A stretch of 64,000 bases of DNA, from the NCBI RefSeq assembly GCF_024713975.1, contig NC_091111.1:20032501-20096500 (forward strand), in the 5' to 3' direction. Shown here in pieces: positions 1 to 11,491 of this stretch (the stretch's first letter is position 1; every line of letters starts with the position of its first letter). Source of the DNA: Paralichthys olivaceus. Taxonomy: Eukaryota; Chordata; Actinopteri; Pleuronectiformes; Paralichthyidae. The position numbers and the translations under genes were made by a program. The notes under the pieces are model-generated. The model was given only the letters and a program-made list of their open reading frames with translations, had not been told where the DNA came from and made no database searches.

Positions 1-2156
1 ACACAGGTTCATCGTGTTGCATCCAGTATGGAAAGTCTATTTCTAAACGGTCAGTAATTCTTAAATTAGCTCGTGCTTGACTTGGCTGCAGAAATGGGAC
101 GATGAGGACAAAGCTTATGAAGCCGTGTTGAGTTCTGTCTCAGGTCAAACAGCTGAACACACTGGAGGAACTACAATCTTCCACAAAATGAGGTTTGGTT
201 TATTGAAAATGTGAAAGGTTGCATCTCTGAAGAGTTGTTTCATATTTCACTGGATTTAGTCTCATTATAAAGAAAACAACACTCAACAACTTTTGAAAGA
301 AAAGCAGCTTGAGGTGAAAAAGAAAATAGAAAATCTTATTCTGTTGTGTCGAGGTTTTCACGTTTGGCAGAAACAATAGAGAAGAAACTAAAAGTGCAGC
401 CGAGCTGAAGGAGGAGACGACTTTTAATTCTGCACAATCACATCCAGTCACTCACCAGCTCATCCTCGTCTTTCTCTCCTGTCATGGAGTGAACCAGAGC
501 CAGGGCTTCAGGTTCACACTCTTCACTCAGCAGCAGGTCGAAAAACCCGGAGGATTCCTGAGCTTCACATCAAACTCCAGAAACTTCAGCACATTTTACA
601 TCTTAGTAAAACTCTTGTTCTGCATGTGACTGTGTGAGCGTCTGGTCAGAGGTGCGTGTTGCTGGTGGATGTTCGACACAGCGCACGTCGTTCAGGATTC
701 TTCAAGGTCTAATGAATAAAAGATGGAGGCAAACACAGAGGCTCATTTGAATACGGAGGATGGAAACAGATTTCTGCAGAGACACACGTAAACCTGGCAA
801 GGTTTGGACTAAAGACTAAAGGCACCTTTATATATACATATATAAATATACATAACACTCACAGATATTAGTCGCACAATAAGCCTGATTTTATTTTGAG
901 TTCTTTCCACCACGTTTTGCTGAGATCTGTTTTCATGCTGCTGACAAACATGGAGGAAACTTGACCTTCTTGGTGAAGATAATAACGTTGCTGTGAAATG
1001 ATGAGGCCTCAGTCTGAATCGAATCATTTCCATGAATCGTACTCAACAATAAACTGCAAAAACATTCCAGCAGTGAAACTTCCGAAGGTCAGAGAGCAGC
1101 CTGGAGCTGAGCCTCCGCCTCAGGTAGTTTTCTGCAGATTCAGGAGGCTGAGTGACGGCTGGAGACATCAGAACGATGGCAACAACAGAAATACTTGACG
1201 ACCATGAAGCTGAAAAGATGAGGGATGGGGGGGTGCAGAGGGCGACGAGGTGGTTGAGCACAAATAAAGAAAATGGCTGCAGCACTTTGATGGCTCCCTC
1301 TCGAGGCTCAGTAGACCAATAGCGTTCATATTCCTTTCTTAGTCCGGACCCTCCGACCTGCCCCCAAAACACTCTGAACACAGTCTGCAACATTTCTCTG
1401 TAAGGGACGTCCACCGAGACGTCCACCGAGACGTCCACCCAGACGTCCACCGAGAGATCAGAGTCCACCTGCAGATCTTAATTATTGAGTTTTTCTTTTA
1501 TATGTTTCGTAGCTTCACAACAACAAAAGTTTGTCGATTCGATTTGTGCCTGTTGTTAATTGCATTTTGAATTGATCCTCCCACACTGAGAAAATAGGTC
1601 AGAGAGGATTTACAAAACGACTCATTTTACACTGAAACACTGAATTTATTACAAATCAAACTGATGTAACTCTGAGGTGCTTCCGTGTGCAAACATTCAG
1701 TGGCTTAATTAAAGTGCAGCTCTTTATTTAGCTTGCCCCCCCCCCCCCTGTGTCTGTGGCTGTGAGATAAAAGAAGGAAACACAGGCGAGTATTAATGTT
1801 AGAAGTGAATCTGCAGTAATGTTGGATCACACGCAGCTCCGAGCTTTGCATTTGTTCCAGTTGAGAACGAAGGAGTTTGTTCGTTTCATCATTTCCTGTC
1901 TCTCCGTGGAGACGTGTCAGACTCCAGTGATTCTTCAGACTCTTTGACATTTGATCTTAATTTACAAAAACTTTGACCATTAAAGTAAATGTTGTTCAAA
2001 TTATGAGAATTCTAAACCGTCCGACGTCCTGCTCAGCTCTGCCCGTTGCCATGACCACCAGGGTAAAAAAAGCTTCAACACCTGGATGCTGACGCTCATC
2101 ATGACCACGAGACAGAACCAAATCACCGTTTGACTGATGTGTCATTATGTCAGAGG

Positions 2157-2197
<41 letters not shown>

Positions 2198-2400
2198 CGC
2201 CTGCTGACCTGTCATTACAGCTTATTAACCACCTGTCAATCACTCAGCAGAAAGCCACCTGACACGGTGATAATGTTTTTATATATTTCTTTTCGAGTGT
2301 GTGAGGTGGAGACGATCCACAGCCTTTAAATTCATTTCTTAAAATCTACTGATCTGAAGTAAGAATACATTTAGTTAATTAACTGAACTGACCCTGGACC
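1..2400. other. Gene-free DNA at left edge
   Basis: No coding signal recognised on either strand. Small items: a 12-bp tandem repeat (GACGTCCACCGA) four times at 1405-1456, a poly-C run at about 1736-1748 and a (TG)17 tract at 2161-2194. Confidence 0.6.
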
Positions 2401-2559
2401 ATGTTTTCTATCAATGTAATGATATGAAGACATTTGAATTTATATTTACCGTCAAAATGTATTTATGATAAGATTTATCTTTATTGAAGAAATTCAACAA
2501 ATTCCATAGAAGAAATTCAACTTGATAAAACATCACAAAAAAGTAGCAGTGTAGCAATA

Positions 2560-2735
2560 TTCCCTCCTCCTCCATGTTAGCAGATGGGACACAGACAAAA
2601 CAGAAAAACAAGTCAAAGCGTTGAACAAATGTTTGTAAAGAAGTTTCTGTCGTTTCAGCTCGTTCTTCTCTCACTGATGTTTGTTCAAGTGTTTCTGATC
2701 AGTTTGGTTTGAATCAGGTATTTATGATATTAAAT
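2560..2735 (+). repeat. Dispersed element A, copy 1 (partial)
   Basis: Shares CTCCATGTTAGCAGATGGGA, then TTTGTAAAGAAGTTTCTGTC and the CAGTTTGGTTTGAATCAG segment with about twelve other places in the window. Element A is about 300 bp, of unknown class. Strand is given as the orientation in which its CTCF-like core reads GCCCCCTGGTGG. Confidence 0.8.
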
Positions 2736-3300
2736 ATTAAATATATTATTTCAGGATTGGTCGAATACCCGAGAGATATTTTAGCTTCATTTGTTTCAGA
2801 ACATGAACAAAATATGATAAAAACAGAAAATGTTATACGGTCACAATACTTCAATACAATTTAAATGATTCTTCTATATATGAAATACAGATCGTTAATA
2901 TACATGTTCAATATGACTTAGACTGAGGTTACATCCTGTTCAGTTCTCTGTAATATCCACTTCCTGTTTTATTTTGTACATAACTAAGACTTCCTGTCTT
3001 TGCAGTTCCTGCTTCACACCTGTCACCTGAGTAGTTTCCTGTCCCTGCCCTTTCCCCAAGGAAACCCCTCTAAACACTGTGCCCCTCGCTGTGTCAGGGC
3101 CTGGTTGTGTCGTCGCCTCGTGTATTCCAGCGTTTCTCTGACGCCGCCGTGAAGTCGTAAGTCAAGTTTTCTTGTGAATGTATCGAGACGCGTTCTCATC
3201 CAGAGGAAGCAGCGTCAGGAGCTCAGACGGTCAGAACACGACAGAGACGTTTGTCCACTGACGTGTTTGATTCGTTCTCTGATTGTTTAGGATGTTTTGA

Positions 3301-3434
3301 GGTTCAGAAGGAAACACTGAGGTTCAGAAGGAAACACTGAGGTTCAGAAGGAAACACTGAGGTTCAGAAGGAAACACTGAGGTTCAGACGGAAACACTGA
3401 GGTTCAGAAGGAAACACTGCGGTTCAGAAGGAAG
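3301..3434. repeat. 20-bp tandem repeat, about 6.7 copies
   Basis: Unit GGTTCAGAAGGAAACACTGA repeated head to tail with single-base variants, exactly in 20-base register. The units are nearly identical, suggesting recent amplification. Confidence 0.95.
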
Positions 3435-4253
3435 GTGACGGAGCGAACAGGAACCGACACGTGAAGGTTCGGACGATAAATCATGAGTGAGTTGTAACAA
3501 TACAATCGTCACTAACAATAAGATGTGGAACACGTCGGCTGACATGTGACTAATTAAATCTGAGCTTCACTCATTTATAATAAATACATTTGAGGCAGGA
3601 ACGTGCTCATGAGACTTGACATTTAGCTCAGCGATATTAAAAGGTTTATCAGCAGGTGGCAGAGATTCAAATGATGAGATGATTCTTTTTCAAAAGTCGT
3701 CCTTGAGCTGCAGCCGGTCTGACGACGACCTCCGTGGATGAGAGGGCTCAGCGGTCGCTTGGAGGTGACAGCTGGAGCTGAGGACGGCTCACGAGAAAAG
3801 ATTATTCACACGACGTTCTGCTGCTCAGTTTGGTTCCAGTGATAAAACTGCTGAGGGGAATAATTCCAGCGTCACTGCTTCTAGAACACGTTCATTACTC
3901 AAAACCAGTGTGGTCGATCACAAAGGTCGGTTCTGAGGTTTCTTCCTGTCTTGACCTCCTGTGAGTGTCAAAATGTTCTTCTGCGAGTCTGTGCAAACAC
4001 ATTCAAGGGCATCGTCAGTGAGTGATGAAGACGAGGGTGGTGGTTCCTGAGAGCTCCACCCTCATCCACAGTGTGTGGGTGTGTGTGTGTGTGTGTGTGG
4101 GTGTGTGTGTGTGAGGAACCGTCTGGACCTGAGATTAGAACTTTAGATTTATTGGACTTGAACTGAGAGAAGTTCTCAGACCACCTGCTGTGTGCTTCTG
4201 TTTGCTGCAGTTCACGAGATTACAGATAAACTCTTGTCGTTCATCAACGTGTT

Positions 4254-4550
4254 GAAGTCCCGCCCATACGATCCCTCAACCAATCATGAGTCTGTTTTTA
4301 GATGATCAAATAACTAATTAAAACCAAACTGAACGATGGAACAAACATCAGAGATAAGAACGACCTGAAAGACAGAAACATCTTTAAACATTTATATAAC
4401 GTCTACTTTGAGATTTTAAGTTTGGTTCATGCCTCATCTGCTAACATGGAGGAGGTTTATGATCTATACTGCAGCCAAACACCAGGGGGCGATCCAGAGG
4501 TTTGGATTTCTGGGAGCTGTCGTCCATCTGTATTTACAGTCTTTAAACAC
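4254..4550 (-). repeat. Dispersed element A, copy 2 (near full length)
   Basis: Contains, in reverse orientation, the CCCGCCCATAC segment, the TAATTAAAACCAAACTGA segment, CATTTATATAACGTCTAC, GCTAACATGGAGGAGGTTTA and ACACCAGGGGGCGAT (4479-4493), ending with ATTTACAGTCTTTA. Confidence 0.85.
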
Positions 4551-4799
4551 GTAGCTCAGGTGAGTCGGCTCCTTGTTTGTCCTCACGAAGGTGGGAGCTC
4601 CGCTGCAGCAGGAGTCTGCTGAATAATTCAGAATAATGTTCTGAATTTATTCTTGGAGCTTGTTGAGCAGCAGCGCTGGAGTCCGGTGGTTTTACAGTCA
4701 CAAACAAACAGATGTTACAAGAATCAAACTTCAGGTGACCAGGTTTGATTTTTGGAAAGAGAACCAGGTGACTCATTTATACATGTATAAGTGAGGCCA

Positions 4800-4995
4800 C
4801 TGTCTGAAACCTGTGTTCTGTGTCCTGACCAGCAGGGGGCGCCTCCACCGGTAGTTTCTATAGAAGTCTGCAGAAAACGTCTCTTCTCACTTTCTAACGT
4901 CAGTAAACTTTGTCCTCAGGAGTTTTTGTCTCAGTCTCAAGTCGTCTTCAAACAGCTGATTTATCAGTTCAGATCATTTAGAGTCAAACAGACCA
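4800..4995 (+). repeat. Dispersed element B, copy 1
   Basis: Begins near GACCAGCAGGGGGCGCC (4827-4843), a near-perfect CTCF core, followed by TTTCTATAGAAGTCTG and ending around TTTAGAGTCAAACAGACCA. The latter segment recurs near 13750-13790. I associate this with a common spiny-rayed-fish repeat, from memory only. Confidence 0.55.
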
Positions 4996-5940
4996 GGAAG
5001 ACCTGGATGGAGGGGGGGGGGGGGACCACATCGTCTCTCTACATTATTTAAAGCAGCACTCAAACATCCTTGTCTCTACAACAATTCCAACATTTGTGAC
5101 CGTTGTTAAATATTTCAGTCCCCAGTATGTGATCAGAGGGTCGTCCCCCCCCCCCCCCAACATCATGTTTAATTCATGGAGGATAAGAAACATGGAAGCT
5201 TTGTTCACTGGTTCAAAGCTTCACCTCCACTCACGCTCAGGAGCTGGTGACAGAAGATCACATGTTCTTAATGCTGCTGGAATAAATAAAACTTGAATTT
5301 GATGTTAATCATCCAACAACACAATAAAGATCAACACAACAGGTGGACGGACACAAACATCCTGAAACATCTTCACACGACTCTCACAGCTGATTCCTAC
5401 AACCTCCTCCAGGATTTAAGAAGAAGGGGGGGGTGGACATTGGTCTGTAGTTCAAACCTCAGAGTCTATGGTGTTTGAGAAGGGTTTTGATTACATCATC
5501 GGGACCATGCAGGGAGCATGCAGGGACCATGCAGGGACCATGCAGGGCCTTGGATGTAATGTTGTTGTGATTGTGAGTGAAATATATAATACAGGTCAAC
5601 ATATACACAGACCTCTGAGAGCTGGAGCAATCATCACAATGAGGGGAACAAATAGAAATGGACCAGTCCGGCCTGGTGCTCCGTAATCGGCTAATTTCCT
5701 CTCCACTGAGCTTCAGTGTCTCTTCAGCGTCTTTACACTTTAAAAATAGCTTTGGACTGATTTATTTTTCTGATGCCTCTTCACTCGTCGTCAGGATGAG
5801 GAGAAACAATCAGCTGAGAGAGTGTGTGTGTGTGTGTGTGGACCTGTTGGCTTCTCAGGGGAAATGTCACTGCAGTAATTCTGTCTTATGAGTAAAAGTC
5901 TGATTTCTTTTCTACGACAACAGCTTCGAAGTTTTTATTA

Positions 5941-6031
5941 TGACTGTATATAAAGATGATCACTGACTGTATATAAAGATGATCACTGACTGTATATAAA
6001 GACCATCACTGACTGTATATAAAGACCATCA
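5941..6031 (-). repeat. Four copies of the 23-bp GACTGTATATAAAGATGATCA-type unit
   Basis: Head-to-tail units of TGACTGTATATAAAGAYSATCAC type. They are the reverse complement of the large satellite at 33.2-34.2 kb and of the tail of element A. Confidence 0.92.
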
Positions 6032-6035
6032 TGAT

Positions 6036-7200
6036 GTTACCATGACAACCAAACACTGTTGTGTTTTAGTCTGAACACAAACTGAGACTTTAGTAAACGA
6101 TGACACAGACGTTCTCTTCTGATTGGTTCTCATCAGTCACGTGACTGGACTACCAGCGGTGAATGACACAGAGTGGCTCACACTTCCTGTCAGGACCAGC
6201 TCCACCTGGTCTCTGCTCTGACTGTTCCCCATCACTGCTCCTCCTTCAGGGGATCGGACCTCATGTCTTCAGACAGTGGGATGATTGTCCTGCTGGACGG
6301 TGTGGTTGTACCGGCTGCTGACAGCTGAGCTCAGAGCTGTTTTCATTTGTTTCTGTGGTGTCTGGTGAAATGAGGCTCGTCATGTCCTCACTGTTCTCTT
6401 CACAGATAACTCCAAAGACAATTATCGAGGCCAATTAGAGGCACTTCGAGAGCCATTTAAATCCATTTCTGCTCATTTCAGTTTACAGGGTTGAAGCTTC
6501 ACCGAGGTGTAATTTAAATGTGCAGAAAGGGGAGATTCTGAACCTGACTCCCCAAAGCTTACACTCTAATATTCACATTTGTACTCACCAAGTGGCTGCA
6601 GGGAAATCACAGCACAGTTTGAAATTCTACTGAAGTTCTTAATTAGAACATGGTGCTGAGAACCCGGAGAGGTGGTGAGACATCGAGTGTTTTATAAAGA
6701 TGCTTTGTAAATGTAGAAAGTTAAAAAGGCTCCTTATCACACCAGACCTCCTCCTCATCAGCTCTGATGGTCTTCACTGTTGAGATGTTTTGCTTTTGGT
6801 CATTGATTAAAATTCTTCAGTCCAGTTTGCATCTAAAGAGTTCTGCTGATTTACTTCCCACACAAGCAAACCTGCAAATAATTTATGTTAATTGATTTTG
6901 TAATTAAATTTGACTTCGACCACGATGCAAACTGTAAACTGCCCGACCGTTCGACCTCAACGTTCCAAATCACCAAAAGATGGAGCTACTCTTCTTCTGC
7001 TGCTCTCAGTTCTTACCACTCAACCTAAAGAGGAGTTTTACTTTTTATCATTTTAATCCCTTCAGGTGAAAAATGCTTTTTAAATCCAACATTTCACACC
7101 AACATGAACAAGCTGAAGAATTCTCACGAGTCCAAGTGAAGTGAGAAACATCACTTTGTCTGACTGCCCCTGGAAAAAGTGACCAGACACACGAGTCCCT
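6036..7200. other. Gene-free DNA
   Basis: No coding pattern seen. The stretch 6405-6560 (AATTATCGAGGCCAATTAGA and following, AT-rich with ATTTAAAT palindromes) is unusually free of simple repeats and could be a conserved non-coding element; this is only an impression. Confidence 0.4.
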
Positions 7201-7204
7201 CAGG

Positions 7205-7311
<107 letters not shown>

Positions 7312-8340
7312 AAAGTGAACAAGTAGAAAATCAATACCAGACTCCCAAAGGAAGCAGGAAAAAAAACATTAAGCAAAGATGACAAAACGCAAGCAAATCC
7401 ATTTGCTTCTTGAAATCAAATTAATCACATGTTGTTCACATGGGCTGTGAGTGAGTGAGTGTGTGTGTGTGTGTGTGTGCGTGTGCATTGGTCCGTGCAC
7501 GTGGAAACATCAGTAAACATCTGTTGTCAACATGATGGAGCTTTTGTCTCCACAGTTTGCACATTTCACAGCTTTGACTCTTTTGTTTTCCTCTCTCATC
7601 TTCGGCTGAGCTGACTGAGTGTTTGGCGACGCTGCTCCTCGGCCGTCGGCTCCGTGGTCACGATCTGTCAGAGCTCCTGTAACGTTGGATTTACCTTTAG
7701 ACTCCAGTCTGTGGTGTTCTTCCACCGTCATGGTTCAAAGTGTAGGAACAGACGGAAGGAGTCACATTTAAATGACCTGAAATAGGCTAAAAATGAAACC
7801 ACTTACTTTAGGTTCCCACATGTATGAGGAATAATCACAGTCACTGTTAACATCAGCAATTGATTCTTCCAACATGGACATTAACAGGAGAGACATTGGT
7901 TCATTTCAAACCTTCTTCTCGTGTCCTGATTTCTGTCAAGGCTCCTTCAAATGAGAGATCCTTACGTCTCAAGGCACACAAACACCCTCCAGCTGTGAGT
8001 CATGACATGAATCCAAACCACGTATTTAACACAGGCAGTGAACACACTGATCCCTGCAGCGGTCTGTCCCAACACGTCCTGTGAGTCCACAGAAGTGACT
8101 GTAGAGTGGCGGGGGTCAGAGGTCGATCACGTTCTCCGACCCTTCTCCAATTACAGTAATTGTATAATGAGTAAAAACACCAGTAGACTGAAGCGTGCAG
8201 ACACAGAAACAGACCTGCTGACGACACATTTACCTCCTGATGCCACAAATCTGTCTGTTAATGTTCGATCACATCAGACGGGACGTTCACACAATCACTT
8301 CCTCTGGAGCAATTCTCTACAAAGTAAAAGCACAACGTTG

Positions 8341-8565
8341 GTTATGTTATTAAAGGTCCAGTGTGTAGAATTCAGTGACATCTAGTGGTGAAGTGTCATG
8401 TTGCAGCTGAACACCCCTCACCCCCCCCTCTCCTTCCAAACATGAAGAAGAACCTGTGGCAGCTTCAGTCGTCATAAAAACTCAAAAGGTTTTAGTTTGT
8501 TCAGTCTGGACTCATGTAAAAAACATGGCGGCCTCCGTAGAGAGGGTCCCCTCCATGTAAATGTA
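8341..8565 (+). repeat. Interspersed element C (GTGTGTAGAATTCAGTGACATC type)
   Basis: Contains the linked segments GGTCCAGTGTGTAGAATTCA, GACATCTAGTGGTGAAGT, TTGCAGCTGAACACCCCTCA and ACATGGCGGCCTCCGTAGAG in the order I recall for a very common percomorph-fish short repeat. Its last part grades into the adjacent 15-bp satellite. Confidence 0.65.
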
Positions 8566-8894
8566 AAGTATTTCAATATAAAGTATGTAAATATAAAGTA
8601 TTCAAATATAAAGTATGTAAATATAAAGTATTTAAATATAAAGTATTTAAATATAAAGTATTCAAATATAAAGTATGTAAATATAAAGTATTTAAATATA
8701 AAGTATGTAAATATAAAGTATTTCAATATAAAGTATTCAAATATAAAGTATGTAAATATAAAGTATTTAAATATAAAGTATGTAAATATAAAGTATGTAA
8801 ATATAAAGTATTTAAATATAAAGTATGTACATATAAAGTATGTAAATATATAGTATGTAAATATAAAGTATTTAAATATAAAGTATTTAAATAT
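8566..8894. repeat. 15-bp AT-rich satellite, about 22 copies
   Basis: Unit AAGTATTTAAATATA with variants (TTCAA, TGTAA, TTTAA) in strict 15-base register. Because 15 is a multiple of three and no stop occurs, both strands show long open frames (VNIKY, YFIFK repeats). These are not genes. Confidence 0.96.
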
Positions 8895-8899
8895 AATTC

Positions 8900-10430
8900 A
8901 TATAATTTAGATGAAACGAACTCTTGAAAACATCGTGAGGATGATTCTACGTTAGATTTCTGCTGATAGATCCTTTCACCTGAATCTGACTCACTGGACT
9001 TTAGTGGGATCCCTCACATGTGACTCTGTCTCATGTTCTTCCCGTGTTGAAAGGTTGTTTTGTACTTTTACTCTTGTTGAGGGTTAAGAACAGAGGTTGT
9101 GGCACCGTGTTATCTATGAGACAAACTTTATCATTTTAATTTGTCATTGACCTTAAAACCTGACTGACGACAGCAGCTCTTCATAAACTTCCAGCCTCGG
9201 AGTCATTTCACACGTCACCAGGTTTCTGTCTTTTCTCCTCGCAGAGTTTTGAAAGGAACAAACCCGCAGACCTTAAACGATCGTCTGTCACTAACACAAT
9301 CAACCAGGAGAACGATGCACATGTGGCCTGTTCAATATTAGAACATGAAACTCCGAACCTGATCACCAGCTCTGATTCAGCTTCTTTAAAGAACACATAG
9401 AAATCATTCAACAAACACGGGACCAGTGCAATGTTCTGCTGCTTTTTAATTTTCATGTGCAGTATGTGGAATGACTGCTTCATTTTAATTTGATATCATG
9501 TACAATATTATCAATATATTTCAGTACAATATGCATTATCCCACATTACTTACATATCATTTAATTTAAGACTGTGTTGCTAATGTAAAGCTAAGACTGT
9601 GTTGCAGGTGTGAATCTTGTTAAAGACACAAAGTGCAGCCAGACGACAGAAGTGGACAGAAGGTGTGAATTCATTTTAAAACCTGCTTGTGTTCTCTTTA
9701 AACATGTGAGTGATCTGTGAGAAAACACGCGTGATCATGTACTTATACATGTCTGTCTGTCGCTCTTATTCTTTTCTCACCACTGTGCCCGGGGAGCCCG
9801 ACCAAACGCTGAGACCTTCTGCATGTTCCCCTCGTCTCGTCTCCAGACAGCAGCCGCGACCTTACAAGATGTCAGAGTCAATTCATATTAACGCTCCAGT
9901 TGCTGCGGCTAAATCCCTCCGACGTCAGCAGAGGCAGCGAGCATCAGTTCTAACATCAGAGCAGACGAAGGGCCGCGAGGTCAAAAGTGTTCAGTCACTG
10001 GAAACATGAAGTCCTCCCTCACATCCTGTTCTCTTCAGCTCACACAGAGACATTTAAACTACAACATGGACATTACCTCTGCCACAGCGTTCTACAGCTT
10101 CACAGACAGAGCTGAGAGTCCTCAGGAAGGTCAGGGACAGGAACAGAGACACCAGAGACACCAGAGACCATTTCATTCAACAGCAAAACATGTCAAAATA
10201 AAAGCATGTTGACGTGAAAAACAAAACATCCCTTTCATTCTAACTGTCACCATCTTTAAATGAAACTTTAAATGTGAAGAGGAGTGAGGAGCGAACACGA
10301 CGAAGATCTTTGGACCAGAAACAGCTTCGTACGTCTGACAGACTTTTTCATGATGTATTTTTAAAGCTCCTTGACTTTTCTATATATTCTGATGATGTTC
10401 CATCTGCTCCTTGTTTATGTGCTGGATTTC
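8900..10430. other. Gene-free DNA
   Basis: No recognised gene. There is a short direct repeat AAGACTGTGTTGC at about 9569-9605. The open frame around 9710-10009 has no recognisable domain. Confidence 0.5.
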
Positions 10431-10436
10431 GTGCCT

Positions 10437-10790
10437 GTAGGGAAAAGGTGCGGAGCTCTGAAGACCAGAAGGAAACGCTGCCTGTTCCTAATGAAGGAGC
10501 CACTTGACGAGATGAGGACGCCTCCTTATGGCCACGTTCTGAACAAACCCACCCAGGAGAGATGAAGTGTAGATCACATGTGGCCCAACAACGTCTGAAG
10601 ATCCTCCAGGAGGAGCTGGAGGACTCGACTGTGGATGGGGACATCTGGACCAGCCTGTGCCGCGACAACAACCGGGATGTGGACGAGTGGATTAATGTGG
10701 GTTAGGTTTTCTTCCTCAACATCGTGAAGCTGGTTATCAAACGACTGCAGCGCAGACTCGTCCAGAAACAACCTCCTTCTCACGATCACA
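10437..10790 (+). other. Unrecognised coding-like patch
   Basis: A plausible splice acceptor (TTTCGTGCCTGTAG at about 10426-10439) is followed by an open frame ending LKTRRKRCLFLMKEPLDEMR and PPYGHVLNKPTQER. Another frame from 10562 then reads AQQRLKILQEELEDSTVDGD and IWTSLCRDNNRDVDEWINVG, a stop, and VFFLNIVKLVIKRLQRRL. The composition (charged, coiled-coil-like, then hydrophobic) looks protein-like, but the frame breaks and I cannot name a family. It could be an exon, a degraded retrocopy or chance. Confidence 0.25.
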
Positions 10791-10855
10791 GTTCTCCAAC
10801 AAATCCTCACAGCTTGATTCAGACTCGTCAGTCTGAAGCTAAACATCTGGTGTTA

Positions 10856-11256
10856 GCTTATCTTATCTTATTCTTATCTTATCGTATCTTATTCTTATCG
10901 TATCTTATTCTTATTCGTATCTTATTCTTATCGTATCTTATTCTTATCGTATCGTATCTTATTCTTATCTTATCTTATTCTTATTCTTATTCTTATCGTA
11001 TCTTATTCTTATTCTTATCTTATTCTTATCTTATTCTTATCTTATCTTATCTTATTCTTATTCTTATCTTATCTTATTCTTATTCTTATTCTTATCGTAT
11101 CTTATTCTTATTCTTATCTTATTCTTATCTTATTCTTATCTTATCTTATTCTTATTCTTATCTTATCTTATCTTATTCTTATTCTTATCGTATCTTATTC
11201 TTATCGTATCTTATTCTTATTCTTATCTTATCTTATCTTATCTTATCTTATCTTAT
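10856..11256. repeat. (TCTTA/TTCTTA)n pentamer-hexamer satellite
   Basis: About 400 bases of mixed CTTAT and TCTTAT-type 5- and 6-base units with TCGTA variants, directly downstream of the coding-like patch. Confidence 0.95.
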
Positions 11257-11423
11257 GTTGTTAGTCCTCTCGTTACTTCTTGTTGGTGACTTCCTCTGAT
11301 GTCACAGCAGGTGAGAAGACTTTTATTTTCGAACACACTCTACCCCAGTGCATTATGGGCCACGACGTTTCCTGCTGTGACCCTGTTGATGATTGTGGCA
11401 ATAAAAGAGGCTGAGACAAACAA

Positions 11424-11426
11424 CGT

Positions 11427-11489
<63 letters not shown>
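11424..11489. repeat. (GT)n microsatellite
   Basis: About 66 bp of GT repeat with one CT interruption near its start. Confidence 0.96.
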
Positions 11490-11491
<2 letters not shown>

